Below are positions 16,740-25,105 of a DNA stretch of 64,000 bases, piece by piece; within the stretch, counting starts at the first letter, position 1, and each line of letters opens with the position of its first letter. A program made the position numbers and the translations under genes. The stretch lies in NCBI RefSeq assembly GCF_022414575.1, contig NZ_JADWYQ010000024.1, forward strand, positions 1-64,000, in the 5' to 3' direction. The DNA is from Streptomyces sp. MUM 178J (lineage in GTDB: Bacteria > Actinomycetota > Actinomycetes > Streptomycetales > Streptomycetaceae). A model generated the notes under the pieces. The model had not been told where the DNA came from. It ran no database searches and saw only the letters and a list, made by a program, of their open reading frames with translations.

Positions 16740-18385
16740 CGATCCCGGTGACCACCCCCGTGAACGCCCCGGTGAGCCCCCGCTCGCCGTCTCTCACGAC
16801 TGTCTTCATACGGCTCAAGCTGTCGCTGCTGGCCAACGGCCTGCGCCAGTCCTCGGGCCGTACGGCGGTCTTCATCACATCGCTCGTGCTGACGGTGCTG
16901 TTCGCGGCGGGCCTGATGCTCGGCCTGCTCGTGCTGCGCGGCCACGGCCACGCCTTGTCCCTGGTCGTCCTGCTGATCGGGCTGCTTGCGCTGGGCTGGG
17001 CGACCATGCCGCTGTTCTTCCCGAGCGGGGACGAGACGCTGGACCCGACGCGTCTGGTGATGCTGCCGCTGCGGCCGCGGCCGCTGGTCCGGGCGCTGCT
17101 GGTCACCTCGCTGGTGGGCATCGGCCCGCTGTTCACGCTGTGCCTGGCGGTCGGCTGCGCAGTGGCCCTGGCGCACGGGGCGGCCGGGGTGCTCGTCTCC
17201 GTCGTGGCCGTACCGCTGACGCTGCTGGTGTGCGTGGCGCTGGCCCGGGCCGTCGCGGCGGGCAACATCCGGCTGCTCACCTCGCGCAAGGGCCGCGATC
17301 TCGCGGTGCTGAGCGGTCTGGTGATCGCGGTGGGCATCCAGTTGGTCAACTTCGGCACCCAGCGGCTGACCGAGGCGGGCGGGCTCGCGGCGCTCGACCC
17401 GGCGGCGCAGATCGTGCAGTGGCTGCCCCCGGCCTCCGCGCTCGCCGCGGTGGACGCGGCGAGCAAGGGCGCGTACGCCACGGCGGCCGTGCAACTGGCG
17501 CTTTCCGGGGCCGCGCTGGCCGGCTGCCTGTGGCTGTGGCAGGGCAGTCTGACGAAGCTGATGACCTCCCCGGACGGCTCCACTCTCGCGGCGGCCGCGG
17601 AGCCCACGCGCAAGGACCCCGCCGCCGGACGCGGCGGCCGCCTCCACGCGTTGCTGCCCGACGGGCGTACGGGCACGGTGATGCAGCGGAGCCTGCGCTA
17701 TGTGTGGCGCGACCCCAAGACGAAGGCGGCGTGGACGACGTCGCTGGCGATCGGTCTGATCGTGCCGCTGTTCAACGCCCTGCAGGGCACGGGATCCGTC
17801 TATCTGGCGTGCTTCGCGGCGGGGATGCTCGGCGTCCAGATGTACAACCAGTTCGGTCAGGACACCTCAGCGTTCTGGATGGTGGCGCTGACGATCTCAT
17901 CCCCCCGGGACGCGTACGAGGAACTGCGCGCGCGTGCCCTGGCATTGCTGCTGGTCACCCTCCCGTACACGGTCTTCGTGGTGGTCCTCACCGCCGCCCT
18001 GCTGGGCGACTGGGCCGTGCTGCCCGAGGTCCTGGGCCTCTCCCTGGCCCTGCTGGGCGCGATGCTGGCGACGGGCGCGGTGGCCTCGGCCCGCTTCCCG
18101 TACTCCATCCCCCAGGACAGCGCGTACAAGAACGTCGCCCCGGGCCAGGGGGCCATCGCCTGGATGTCCATCCTCGGCGGCATGGTCGCCGGCATGCTGC
18201 TGTGCGCCCCGCTGATCGCCGCCGCCATCTGGCTCCACGCGACCGGCGCGGAAGGAGCCCGCTGGCTCCTCCTCCCCGCGGGCGCGGCATACGGCGCTCT
18301 CATCGGCTGGGCGGGCCTGCGGCTGGCGGCCCCGCAGACGGCAAAGCGCCTTCCGGAGATCCTGACGGCGGTCAGCAAGGTGTGA
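16736..18385 (+). CDS. ABC transporter permease, multi-spanning
   Basis: 549 residues from ATG at 16736, coupled to the ATPase. Ten or more hydrophobic segments are visible (for example VFITSLVLTVLFAAGLMLGL and LVVLLIGLLALGWATMPLFF), with a charged cytosolic stretch around residues 285-330. The layout matches the actinobacterial transporter permeases of about 540 residues paired with CcmA-like ATPases. It spans the plasma membrane and exports an unknown substrate. Followed by 31 bp and then a weak gene candidate on the other strand. Confidence 0.88.
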   Translation: MTIPVTTPVNAPVSPRSPSLTTVFIRLKLSLLANGLRQSSGRTAVFITSLVLTVLFAAGLMLGLLVLRGHGHALSLVVLLIGLLALGWATMPLFFPSGDETLDPTRLVMLPLRPRPLVRALLVTSLVGIGPLFTLCLAVGCAVALAHGAAGVLVSVVAVPLTLLVCVALARAVAAGNIRLLTSRKGRDLAVLSGLVIAVGIQLVNFGTQRLTEAGGLAALDPAAQIVQWLPPASALAAVDAASKGAYATAAVQLALSGAALAGCLWLWQGSLTKLMTSPDGSTLAAAAEPTRKDPAAGRGGRLHALLPDGRTGTVMQRSLRYVWRDPKTKAAWTTSLAIGLIVPLFNALQGTGSVYLACFAAGMLGVQMYNQFGQDTSAFWMVALTISSPRDAYEELRARALALLLVTLPYTVFVVVLTAALLGDWAVLPEVLGLSLALLGAMLATGAVASARFPYSIPQDSAYKNVAPGQGAIAWMSILGGMVAGMLLCAPLIAAAIWLHATGAEGARWLLLPAGAAYGALIGWAGLRLAAPQTAKRLPEILTAVSKV

Positions 18386-18810
18386 CGGCGGGCGGAGTTG
18401 GTCGGGGCCTTGCCGTTCAGGCACCCGACCAACTCGGCCGCTCCCCGCACCGCCGGTTCCTGCCTTGCCGGTCAGCCACTTGAACAGACCGGTTCTGCCG
18501 CTGACGCTGGCGCGCAGTCGCAACAAGGACGATCAGCGCCGGGATCAGACCAGCAGCGGCCTGACCGAGAACGCCATGCTCGACAGCGATCCGCAAGCGC
18601 TCAAGGCTGCCGCCCGTTGCGAGTTGGACACCGAGAAAGGCCACGGGCAGCGCAGCGACTGCCAGGGCCACCCATGCGGCGCGGCGCGCGGTCGCTACTG
18701 TGGCGCTCGCTGCGGTGCCGCTTCGCGGCGCGGGAGGTGAAGTCGTAGAACCACAGCTCGGCCGCGGCAACGCCGACCTGCTTGGCCTGGGCAGCGGCAG
18801 GCCCGCGTGG
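18386..18810. other. Gap with a possible small membrane-protein remnant on the minus strand
   Basis: 425 bp without a confident gene. On the minus strand, a frame ending at 18417 reads AAWVALAVAALPVAFLGVQL, then GVLGQAAAGLIPALIVLVA, then a basic tail, so two membrane helices. No good start or ribosome site is seen; the only GTG (18671) falls inside the first helix. It may be a degraded or mis-started small membrane protein. Confidence 0.3.
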
Positions 18811-19725
18811 TCAGCCGCTGCTCGCTCGAACGTGGGTTTCCTGCGGGGTGGTGGTCTTCGGGTAGTGCGGGCGGAGGGCGGCCGCACTGATGCGGTCGAG
18901 CATCCGGTCCGGCAGTACCCGCGATAGTCGGGTGAGTACGGCCGCGTCGCGACCGACGGTGTAGCGCGTGCGTGGCTTCCTGGCGGTCACGGCCTTGGCG
19001 ATCACCCGGGCGGCATCGTCGGCGGTCTTTCCGCTCGCGGTGCCCGCGGCGGTCAGCGCGATGACCGCCTGGACCAGCGGCCCGTAGCGATCCCGCTGTT
19101 CCGGTGACATGGCCTCGGCCAGCCGGCTCGTGGTGGCGATGCCCCGGTCGCCCATCTCGGTGCGGACCCCGCCGGGCTCGACGACCACCACCCGCACGCC
19201 CAGCGGCGTCACTTCCCGGCGCAGCGCGTCGCTGACCGCCTCCAGGGCGAACTTCGTGCCCGCGTAGGGTCCGAAGGTGGCCATGGCGACCTTCCCGCCG
19301 ACCGAGCTGATGTTGACCACCCGGCCACAGTGGCGCAGCAGGGCGGGCAGCAGTGCCTGGGTGACGGCGACGTGGCCGAACAGGTTGACCTCGTACAGCC
19401 GGCGCCACTCGTCCAGCGGCAGGGCCTCGACCGGGGCGTTGACGGAGATGGCGGCGTTGTTCACCAGCGCCCGCAACGCACCTGTCTGCGAGCCGACGCG
19501 GGCGGCCAGCTCGGCGATGTGGTCGGGCCGGGTGATGTCGAGGATGACCGGCTCGATGCCCGGGGCGCGGAGCGCGTCGGCATCCTGGTCGCGGCGGACG
19601 CCGGCGAGGACGTGGAATCCCCGGCGGGCCAGCTCGCGGGCGGACGCCGCGCCGATCCCGGTCGAGGCTCCGGTCACGACGACGCAGCCGCGGTTTTCCA
19701 GTGCAGTTTCAGATGACGTTGTCAC
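18811..19725 (-). CDS. Short-chain dehydrogenase/reductase (SDR)
   Basis: 304 residues from GTG at 19725. Cofactor motif VTGASTGIGAASA (TGxxxGxG), NNA in LVNNAAIS, catalytic Ser in NISSVGG and YxxxK as YAGTKFALE: a complete classical SDR set. It reduces or oxidises a small carbonyl or alcohol with NAD(P)H in the cytosol. The start overlaps operator-like repeat 1 (19711..19726), and the divergent TetR gene begins 53 bp away, so TetR probably controls it. A C-terminal tail of ~40 residues is unusual but common in 'oxidoreductase' subgroups. Substrate unknown. Confidence 0.9.
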   Translation of the reverse strand: MTTSSETALENRGCVVVTGASTGIGAASARELARRGFHVLAGVRRDQDADALRAPGIEPVILDITRPDHIAELAARVGSQTGALRALVNNAAISVNAPVEALPLDEWRRLYEVNLFGHVAVTQALLPALLRHCGRVVNISSVGGKVAMATFGPYAGTKFALEAVSDALRREVTPLGVRVVVVEPGGVRTEMGDRGIATTSRLAEAMSPEQRDRYGPLVQAVIALTAAGTASGKTADDAARVIAKAVTARKPRTRYTVGRDAAVLTRLSRVLPDRMLDRISAAALRPHYPKTTTPQETHVRASSG

Positions 19726-19762
19726 CTTAACAAGAGTGGACCACTCAGATGACAGTGTCAAC
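19711..19762. promoter_or_regulatory. Paired TetR operator candidates between the SDR and TetR genes
   Basis: Two copies of AGATGACRKTGTCAMC at 19711..19726 and 19747..19762, 36 bp apart. Each contains a TGAC...GTCA dyad (TGACGTTGTCA, TGACAGTGTCA). One overlaps the SDR start and the other sits 16 bp before the TetR ATG, so both promoters could be shut at once. Confidence 0.6.
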
Positions 19763-19777
19763 TGTATAGTGATCGGC

Positions 19778-20371
19778 ATGGTCAGCCGAGTGGAATCCGC
19801 CGCCGCAACGCGACGCGCCCTGCTGGACGCGGCCGCCGACCTGCTGGACAGCGGCGGGCCGGGCGCGGTGACGTTGCGCGAGGTCGGGGCGCGCGCGGGG
19901 GTCACCCGCGGGGCGCCGTACCGGCACTTCCCCGACAAGGACAGCCTGCTGACCGCCGTAGCAGCCGAAGCCCTGGACCGGCTCGCGGATCAGGCACAGG
20001 ACGTGCGCACCGATCCGCAGGCGCCCCCGGCCGACAAGCTGCGCCGCGCCCTGTCCGCGCTGATGACGATCGGCCGCCGTCAGCCGCACCTGTACCGGCT
20101 GATGTTCACCTCCCCGGCCGGCGACCCGGCCGCGATCCACGCGGCGACGCAGGCGGGCGACCGCGCCCAGGACGAGTTCCTCGCCATCGTCGGCGATCTG
20201 GTCGGCGCCCAGCACACCAGTCGATACGCAGCGCTGCTGTTGACCAGTGTGCACGGGATCACGGATATGGAGGTCAGCGGGCACCTGTCCGCGGACAAGT
20301 GGCACATCACGGCCGAGGAACTCGTCTCGACCCTGGTCTCCATGATCGACCGGCAGACCCGCAGCGGGTAG
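19778..20371 (+). CDS. TetR/AcrR-family transcriptional regulator
   Basis: 197 residues from ATG at 19778. The N-terminal HTH spans residues ~8-55 (TRRALLDAAADLLDSGGPGA ... GVTRGAPYRHFPDKDSLL), with the family's YRHF recognition-helix end. The C-terminal helical ligand domain (residues 75-190) resembles TetR_C_13/33-like domains. Divergent from the SDR and preceded by two matching dyads, so autoregulation and control of the SDR are likely. The ligand is presumably the SDR substrate. Confidence 0.92.
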   Translation: MVSRVESAAATRRALLDAAADLLDSGGPGAVTLREVGARAGVTRGAPYRHFPDKDSLLTAVAAEALDRLADQAQDVRTDPQAPPADKLRRALSALMTIGRRQPHLYRLMFTSPAGDPAAIHAATQAGDRAQDEFLAIVGDLVGAQHTSRYAALLLTSVHGITDMEVSGHLSADKWHITAEELVSTLVSMIDRQTRSG

Positions 20372-20744
20372 CCGTGCGGGAGCGGCAACGCACCGCCCTC
20401 CCGCCACCGCGACCCGCATGCACTGCCACTGAGGCGACCTTCCGGCCGGGCGCTGACGGAAGGGCCCCGGGCCGCCATTTCCGATCTTGCTCAGCGAGGA
20501 GCGGGTACGCAGACTCGCGGCGTACTACGAGTGCGGAAACGCCCAGTTGATCGACGACCGCCCCCGCCGCGCTGCACGCCCTCATAGCCGCTGCCAAGGA
20601 GTGCGGTCACAGAGCAGTCGGCGGGTGAGTCACCGCATGTGCCCTGGATCAATCCGACAAGGTCGCGTGGGAGCGATGATTCCGTAGTGGCGCGGCGGTC
20701 TCCATTGCCGTGAACCCCGGACGAGACAACGAGGAGCGGTTCCC
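20372..20744. other. Gap with no recognisable gene
   Basis: 373 bp. Several short frames are open on both strands, but none shows a family motif, a good ribosome site and a full length together. It could hold worn coding sequence. The promoter of the reductase gene at 20745 must lie near its right end; a GAGGAG-type ribosome site (ACGAGGAGCGG) is present at ~20729. Confidence 0.5.
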
Positions 20745-21344
20745 ATGCGCATCGTGATCAGCGAGTTCATCAGCCTCGACGGCGTCGTGCAGGCACCGGG
20801 TGGGCCGGAGGAGGACACCGAGGGCGGCTTCGCCCACGGCGGTTGGACGCAGCCGTACTTTGACCCCGAGGTGGTGGGCGGGGCCTTCGACGAGGCGCTG
20901 GGGAAGGCGGAGGCGCTGCTGTTCGGGCGGCGTACGTGGCAGACGATGGCCGGGGCGTGGCCGGAGCGGGCCGGTGATCCGTTCGCGGACCGGATGAACG
21001 CCGTCCGGAAGTACGTCGTGTCCCGGACGCTGGGCGAGTCGGATCTGACGTGGAACAACACGCAGCTCATCCCGGGCGACAAGGCCGTCGCTCAGATCCG
21101 GGAGCTGCGCACGGCCGGCGACGGCGATCTGCTGGTCATGGGAAGCGCGTCGCTCGCGCGCACCCTGCTGGGCGAGGGCCTGGTCGACGAGCTGAAGCTC
21201 ATGGTCATGCCGGTGATCCTCGGCGGCGGAAAGACGATCTTCCCCGACGACGGCACGAAGCTCCCGCTGGAGCTGGTCTCCACGGTCACCAGCAGCGCCG
21301 GCGTCCAGGTGTGCACCTACCGCCGGGCGGCAGACGGGGCCTGA
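20745..21344 (+). CDS. Dihydrofolate reductase family protein (RibD C-terminal-like reductase)
   Basis: 199 residues. The N-terminus MRIVISEFISLDGVVQAPGG, then LLFGRRTWQTMAG and the late block VMPVILGGGKTIF, are hallmarks of the YwjB/RibD_C-type DHFR-like family. These are small cytosolic NADPH reductases of mostly unknown substrate and not housekeeping FolA. Shine-Dalgarno GAGGAGC before the ATG. Monocistronic. It is in an accessory stretch next to the AraC gene and the island. Confidence 0.88.
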   Translation: MRIVISEFISLDGVVQAPGGPEEDTEGGFAHGGWTQPYFDPEVVGGAFDEALGKAEALLFGRRTWQTMAGAWPERAGDPFADRMNAVRKYVVSRTLGESDLTWNNTQLIPGDKAVAQIRELRTAGDGDLLVMGSASLARTLLGEGLVDELKLMVMPVILGGGKTIFPDDGTKLPLELVSTVTSSAGVQVCTYRRAADGA

Positions 21345-21429
21345 CGCCCGGACGAGGTACCGTGCACCCCAATGTGCACGTCCTACGGGGGGCGAGCAGA
21401 GCGCGTAGCACGGGTGCATTGGAAGCGGT

Positions 21430-21696
21430 GTGAACAGACGAGGCGAGAACCCGTCGGGCCGGGGCGGAGGGCAGCTCTTCGATCTGCTGTCCCGCACCCA
21501 CAGGACCCTGATCCTCGGTGTGCTGGCCTCCGTGGGCGGAATCGGGGGCTTCATCACCGCCGTCACACAAGGTGCTGGGATCGTCGAGATTCTGGGCGCG
21601 CTCGCGGTCGGCGTGATGGGGCTGCTGCTGGCCACCGGCTACATCGTGGGGTACGCGAGGCGGAATCCCGGCAGGGAACCGCGTCGTTCCCGATGA
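21430..21696 (+). CDS. Small membrane protein, two helices, unknown function
   Basis: 88 residues from GTG at 21430 with GGAAGCGG just upstream. Two hydrophobic segments (LILGVLASVGGIGGFITAV, then a longer run ending VGVMGLLLATGYIVGY) with Arg-rich ends, which would place both termini in the cytosol. No family recognised. Alone between the reductase and AraC genes. Confidence 0.6.
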   Translation: MNRRGENPSGRGGGQLFDLLSRTHRTLILGVLASVGGIGGFITAVTQGAGIVEILGALAVGVMGLLLATGYIVGYARRNPGREPRRSR

Positions 21697-21825
21697 CACG
21701 ACCCCGATGACAGGTCCCCGTGCCCGACCGTGCCCCACCCGCACCCGACCGGAGCGGGCACGGGATGTCGGGTCCGACAGGGCCGGTCCTTCCTAGCGTG
21801 GTCGGCGTAAAGGAAGGAGACCGGG

Positions 21826-22695
21826 ATGCTGGAGCGGCTCAACGAGGCCATGCAGCACGTTGAGGAGCACCTCGACGGGCAGATCGACGCGGCCGAGCTT
21901 GCGCGGATCGCGGTGACGTCGGAGTACCACTTCCGGCGGCTGTTCTCCGCCCTCGCCGGGATGCCGCTGTCGGAGTACGTCCGGCGTCGGCGGCTGACCG
22001 TGGCGGGGGCGGAGGTGCTCGCCGGGGAGCGGACGCTCCTGGACGTGGCCGTGCGGTACGGGTACGGCTCCGGGGAGGCGTTCGCTCGGGCGTTCCGGGC
22101 GGTGCACGGCGTCGGCCCCAGGGAGGCCCGGCGGACCGGCGCAGCGCTGCGGTCCCAGCAGCGGTTGTCCTTCCGACTCGTCGTCGAAGGGAGCAGCAGC
22201 ATGCGATACCGGATCGTGGAGCGGGAGGAGTTCCGCGTGGTCGGGAAGAGGGCCCGTGTCCCGCTTGTGCACGAGGGTTTGAACCCGGCGATCGTGGAGT
22301 TCGTCCGGGGAATCGACCAGGAGACGATCCAGCAGATCACAGCCCTGTCGGACCAGGAGCCGGCGGGCGTTCTCCAGGTGAGCGACAAAGTGGACTATAG
22401 CCGCGCGGAGGGCACCGAACTGGACTACTACCACGGGGTGGTGACCTATACCGACCCGCCCGAGGACCTCGACGCGCTTGCCGTCCCGGCGGGCACATGG
22501 GCCGTGTTCCAGGACTCGGGGCCGTTCCCGCAGTCGCTGCAGCACCTGTGGCGGGACGTGTTCACGCAGTGGTTCCCCTCGAACCCGTACGAGAGCCGTC
22601 CGGGCCCCGAGATGCTGCGTGTCGTCCCCTCCCAGGACTGGGACCGGGCGGACGCGGAACTCTGGATCCCGGTGACGCGGACCGTCCCGGCCTGA
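21826..22695 (+). CDS. AraC-family regulator with GyrI-like small-molecule-binding domain
   Basis: 289 residues. Two HTH motifs at residues 8-105 (LNEAMQHVEEHLDGQIDAAE ... YHFRRLFSALAGMPLSEYVR ... VAVRYGYGSGEAFARAFRAV) are followed by a GyrI/SbmC-like effector domain (residues ~125-289), as in E. coli Rob. The ligand pocket ends in the C-terminal ELWIPVTRTVPA. Strong ribosome site AAGGAAGGAGA. The last 36 bases of this gene and 34 bases beyond form the left copy of a 70-bp direct repeat whose right copy lies 7.67 kb away, so the gene is the anchor point of the island. Confidence 0.92.
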   Translation: MLERLNEAMQHVEEHLDGQIDAAELARIAVTSEYHFRRLFSALAGMPLSEYVRRRRLTVAGAEVLAGERTLLDVAVRYGYGSGEAFARAFRAVHGVGPREARRTGAALRSQQRLSFRLVVEGSSSMRYRIVEREEFRVVGKRARVPLVHEGLNPAIVEFVRGIDQETIQQITALSDQEPAGVLQVSDKVDYSRAEGTELDYYHGVVTYTDPPEDLDALAVPAGTWAVFQDSGPFPQSLQHLWRDVFTQWFPSNPYESRPGPEMLRVVPSQDWDRADAELWIPVTRTVPA

Positions 22696-22729
22696 CCGCC
22701 GACCGCGGGTGCGGACCGGGCCGGGAGCC
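22660..22729. repeat. Left 70-bp direct repeat bounding the island
   Basis: Covers the last 12 codons of the AraC gene plus 34 bp. It matches 30333..30402 at 69 of 70 positions (22715 A versus 30388 C). Similarity fades gradually upstream and stops sharply downstream. Confidence 0.9.
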
Positions 22730-22885
22730 CGGTCTCCTCCCCGCACTCCCGTACGGCCGTCTCCCAGGGCCGCTCGCCTGCCTTCGTGGTTCCGCCGGGC
22801 CATTGCCACGGGTGGACGGAGGAGTAGACCGCTCGAAGGTGCACGGGGCGGTCGTGCTCGTTGGTGAAGAACACGGCACCACAGT
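22726..22885 (-). pseudogene. Nudix hydrolase, internal fragment
   Basis: About 50 residues (NCGAVFFTNEHDRPVHLRAV ... HPWQWPGG) with a complete Nudix box, GX5EX7REUXEEXGU, ending CGEETGL. Both ends are missing. On the 5' side it joins the truncated glycosyltransferase near 22880, and after EETGL it runs straight into the AraC flanking repeat. The frame has no termini of its own, so it is a relic left by recombination and cannot fold as a full enzyme. Confidence 0.8.
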
Positions 22886-23667
22886 TCGGCGCGGGGCAGG
22901 AACGGATGAAAACGAACCCGGTCCCGCAGCCCGAGTTCGATGGCCCGCTGTTCCAAATGTCCCCGGAGGATGCCGTTGCCGATCACGGTCAGGTGGTGCG
23001 GCTGATCGGTTAGCGCGAGGGCGTCGACTGCGGTGATCGTGGATTTGTTGTCGTCCAGACGACCGGCGTGTACGAGGGACAGCGGTCCGGTTCTGGGAGG
23101 CGGTTGATCGCGTACGCGGGCATCGCTCAGACGGATACCCCACGGGATGACGGTGAGCCGATCGGTGAATCGGCGTCCGGTGAGACGGTCGATGCGGACG
23201 GCGAGGGCGGCGGTCGGGGCGACGATCGCGGTGCTTGCGGCGGCGACTTCGCGCAGGGTTTCGCGTTCCCGCCCGTTGCGCTCGGCCGCCATCACCTCGG
23301 GGCCGTGGGCGATAGAGATGATCGGGATGCTGCCGGCGGTTCGGGTGAAGGCCAGGCTGAGAGCGAAACCGAGGTACTGGGCGTGGATGGCATAGGGCCG
23401 GGTCTTCTCGATGTGCGTCCCGACCTCACGCGTCAGTTCATCGACGTAGGGGTCGAAGTCCGGGCCTTGGGGTCGTTTGGCCGTGGAGAGGGGGGTCATC
23501 TGATCAAACGCGGCACTCCATGCCTGATCGACCGGTTCTCTGCCTAGGAAGGTCGTGTGGGTCTCGGGCATCGCGCGGTAGAGGTCGCTGGCAAGGATCA
23601 TGCTCCCGGACGAGGGCTCGGAGGTGCGGTTGATGCCGGTCAAGAGTTTCAGGGGCTTGGTGGTCAT
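22886..23667 (-). pseudogene. Glycosyltransferase family 4, C-terminally truncated
   Basis: ATG at 23667 with AGGAGC upstream; it overlaps the stop of the preceding gene (ATGA). About 261 residues are intact: an N-terminal Rossmann acceptor domain (LLTGINRTSEPSSGSMILAS, HGPEVMAAERNGRE) and the start of the second domain (LSLVHAGRLDDNKSTITAVD, FHPFLPRAELW). The sequence then breaks into Nudix code, losing the nucleotide-sugar-binding EX7E region that GT4 catalysis needs. The frame continues through unrelated sequence, so a junk-tailed protein may be made. The enzyme was probably the last step of the island's minus-strand operon. Confidence 0.82.
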
Positions 23668-25052
23668 GCGGGTACCTTGCTCCTGGGTGACCGTTGGGTG
23701 GGGATCGGTGATCGGGCTATCTGGGCCAGCTCGACTCGTGATTCGTCGGTGGCGATGTGCGCCTCGCGCTGGCGGGGTGGAGCCCACCACGACGCGAGAT
23801 GCGGGGTCAGGACCGCCTCGATCTCCTGGTCCGGGTGCAGGTAGCCGTTGCTGCCTTGTCGTGCCGTCCATACTCGGACTGCCGATCGGGGGTAGGCGGG
23901 ATTGATCCCTATCTCCCCCTTGGGAATGACTCCGTTGAACGGGGTGGGGATTCCTTCGCTGTTCCAGTAGTCCCATGCCTCAAGGGCTTTGGCCTTCTCG
24001 AAGCAGTGGTAGAGCTGCTGGTAGCGGGACAGGTAACGGATCTCGCGGAAGATCATCTGGCCGATCAGTCCGGGCGCGGCTTTCTGGATCGTGCTGAGAT
24101 CCACGCCCTGAAAGGTGAGGGACGCGGCGTCCTGGGACGGGTGCAGCGTGGTCCGGGCGAACAGGTGGGACAGTCGTCGTCGCACGTACTCGGCGGCTCC
24201 TGGGGCGAGAGCCGGCTCGATGCCTTCGATGAGCTGGACGAGCCGGTGGCGGCGCGGGTTGAAGCGGGCCAGGTCGAACAACTGGTCCATGTCGTCCACG
24301 GCGGCGTGGGCAAGTCGTTTGTAGAGCCAGTTGTTCAGCTCTCCCGCCTGGGCGTGGCTCTTGGTCTCCGGGGTGGTGGAGTGGAGCATCAGGTACTCGG
24401 ACAGCACCTCGAAGTAGAGGTAGCCGAGGAACGGCACGCGGGGCACGGCGTCGGATAACTGGTCGATGAACTCTGGTGCCGTGGTGGCCCGGCCGGCGGC
24501 GTTTTGCAGGGCGACGTCGAGGAACGGCGCGGCGACGCGCAGCCCGGCCAGCACGGCGCGGTCGAGCTGGTCGTTCTCGGCCGGGGTGAGGAAGCTCTGG
24601 TAGCGCAGGTAGGTACGCAGATGGATGGGACCGAGGTGCAGGTAGTCGACGCCCTTGGGCCGGATGGGGGTATCCGGGGTGACCTCGAAGATCATGGGCG
24701 TGGTGGATGGCTTCGTCCGCATCAGGTATGCGCCGAGGTTGTGGGGGCGCAGTCCCTCGCGCTGACTGGCGAGAGGAGAGCAGTACAGCGCCCCGACCAG
24801 GCATCCGGTGGAGACGTGCAGTTGCCGGCTGGTCCGGATGGCGTTGATGTCTTTGGTGACGTGCAGCAGGTACATCGGCTGTCCGCTGGCGAGCGCGCCG
24901 GCCATGGCGTTCTCCCGGATCAGCCAGCCGTTGGGGGCGGAGCGTTCCAGGTAGTGGCGCCAGTCGCTCTCGCTTTCGGCCAGCGACGCAGGAGAGCGGC
25001 GCTGCACGGGCATGGTGTAGTCCGTGTGGGCGTGGTCCCATTCGTCGCGCAA
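23664..25052 (-). CDS. Protein of unknown function (462 residues) in the island operon
   Basis: TTG start at 25052, supported by TAGGAG five bases upstream. No signal peptide or membrane helix. The N-terminal third includes PMYLLHVTKDINAIRTSRQL and STGCLVGALYCSPL; this weakly recalls the first strand of ADP-ribosyltransferase folds (hYHhT...I..s..L), a guess only. The middle is helical (LHLGPIHLRTYLRYQSFL, LGYLYFEVLSEYLML), and the C-terminal part has IRYLSRYQQLYHCFEKAKAL. It is translationally coupled to the GT4 gene downstream and lies 53 bp after the nucleotide-sugar dehydrogenase, so a role in making or attaching a sugar-containing product is likely. I recall a similar order (GT, dehydrogenase, unknown) in an S. 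coelicolor deoxysugar locus, unverified. Confidence 0.75.
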   Translation of the reverse strand: MRDEWDHAHTDYTMPVQRRSPASLAESESDWRHYLERSAPNGWLIRENAMAGALASGQPMYLLHVTKDINAIRTSRQLHVSTGCLVGALYCSPLASQREGLRPHNLGAYLMRTKPSTTPMIFEVTPDTPIRPKGVDYLHLGPIHLRTYLRYQSFLTPAENDQLDRAVLAGLRVAAPFLDVALQNAAGRATTAPEFIDQLSDAVPRVPFLGYLYFEVLSEYLMLHSTTPETKSHAQAGELNNWLYKRLAHAAVDDMDQLFDLARFNPRRHRLVQLIEGIEPALAPGAAEYVRRRLSHLFARTTLHPSQDAASLTFQGVDLSTIQKAAPGLIGQMIFREIRYLSRYQQLYHCFEKAKALEAWDYWNSEGIPTPFNGVIPKGEIGINPAYPRSAVRVWTARQGSNGYLHPDQEIEAVLTPHLASWWAPPRQREAHIATDESRVELAQIARSPIPTQRSPRSKVPA

Positions 25053-25105
25053 GGGAACTCCTAGGGATGGGGGGAATCGGCAGCCGGTGAGGGGAATCGC
25101 GGAGG

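Noticed and set aside
18417..18887. 156-residue minus-strand frame as a full gene
   Set aside because: The N-terminal half is Pro/Arg-rich shadow without a start; only the last ~90 residues look protein-like, so I list it only as a possible remnant.
21793..23976. 727-residue minus frame that looks like a glycosyltransferase fused to something else
   Set aside because: Only the first part (from 23667) is glycosyltransferase; beyond ~22880 it reads Nudix and AraC DNA in the wrong frames, so it is not a natural fusion.
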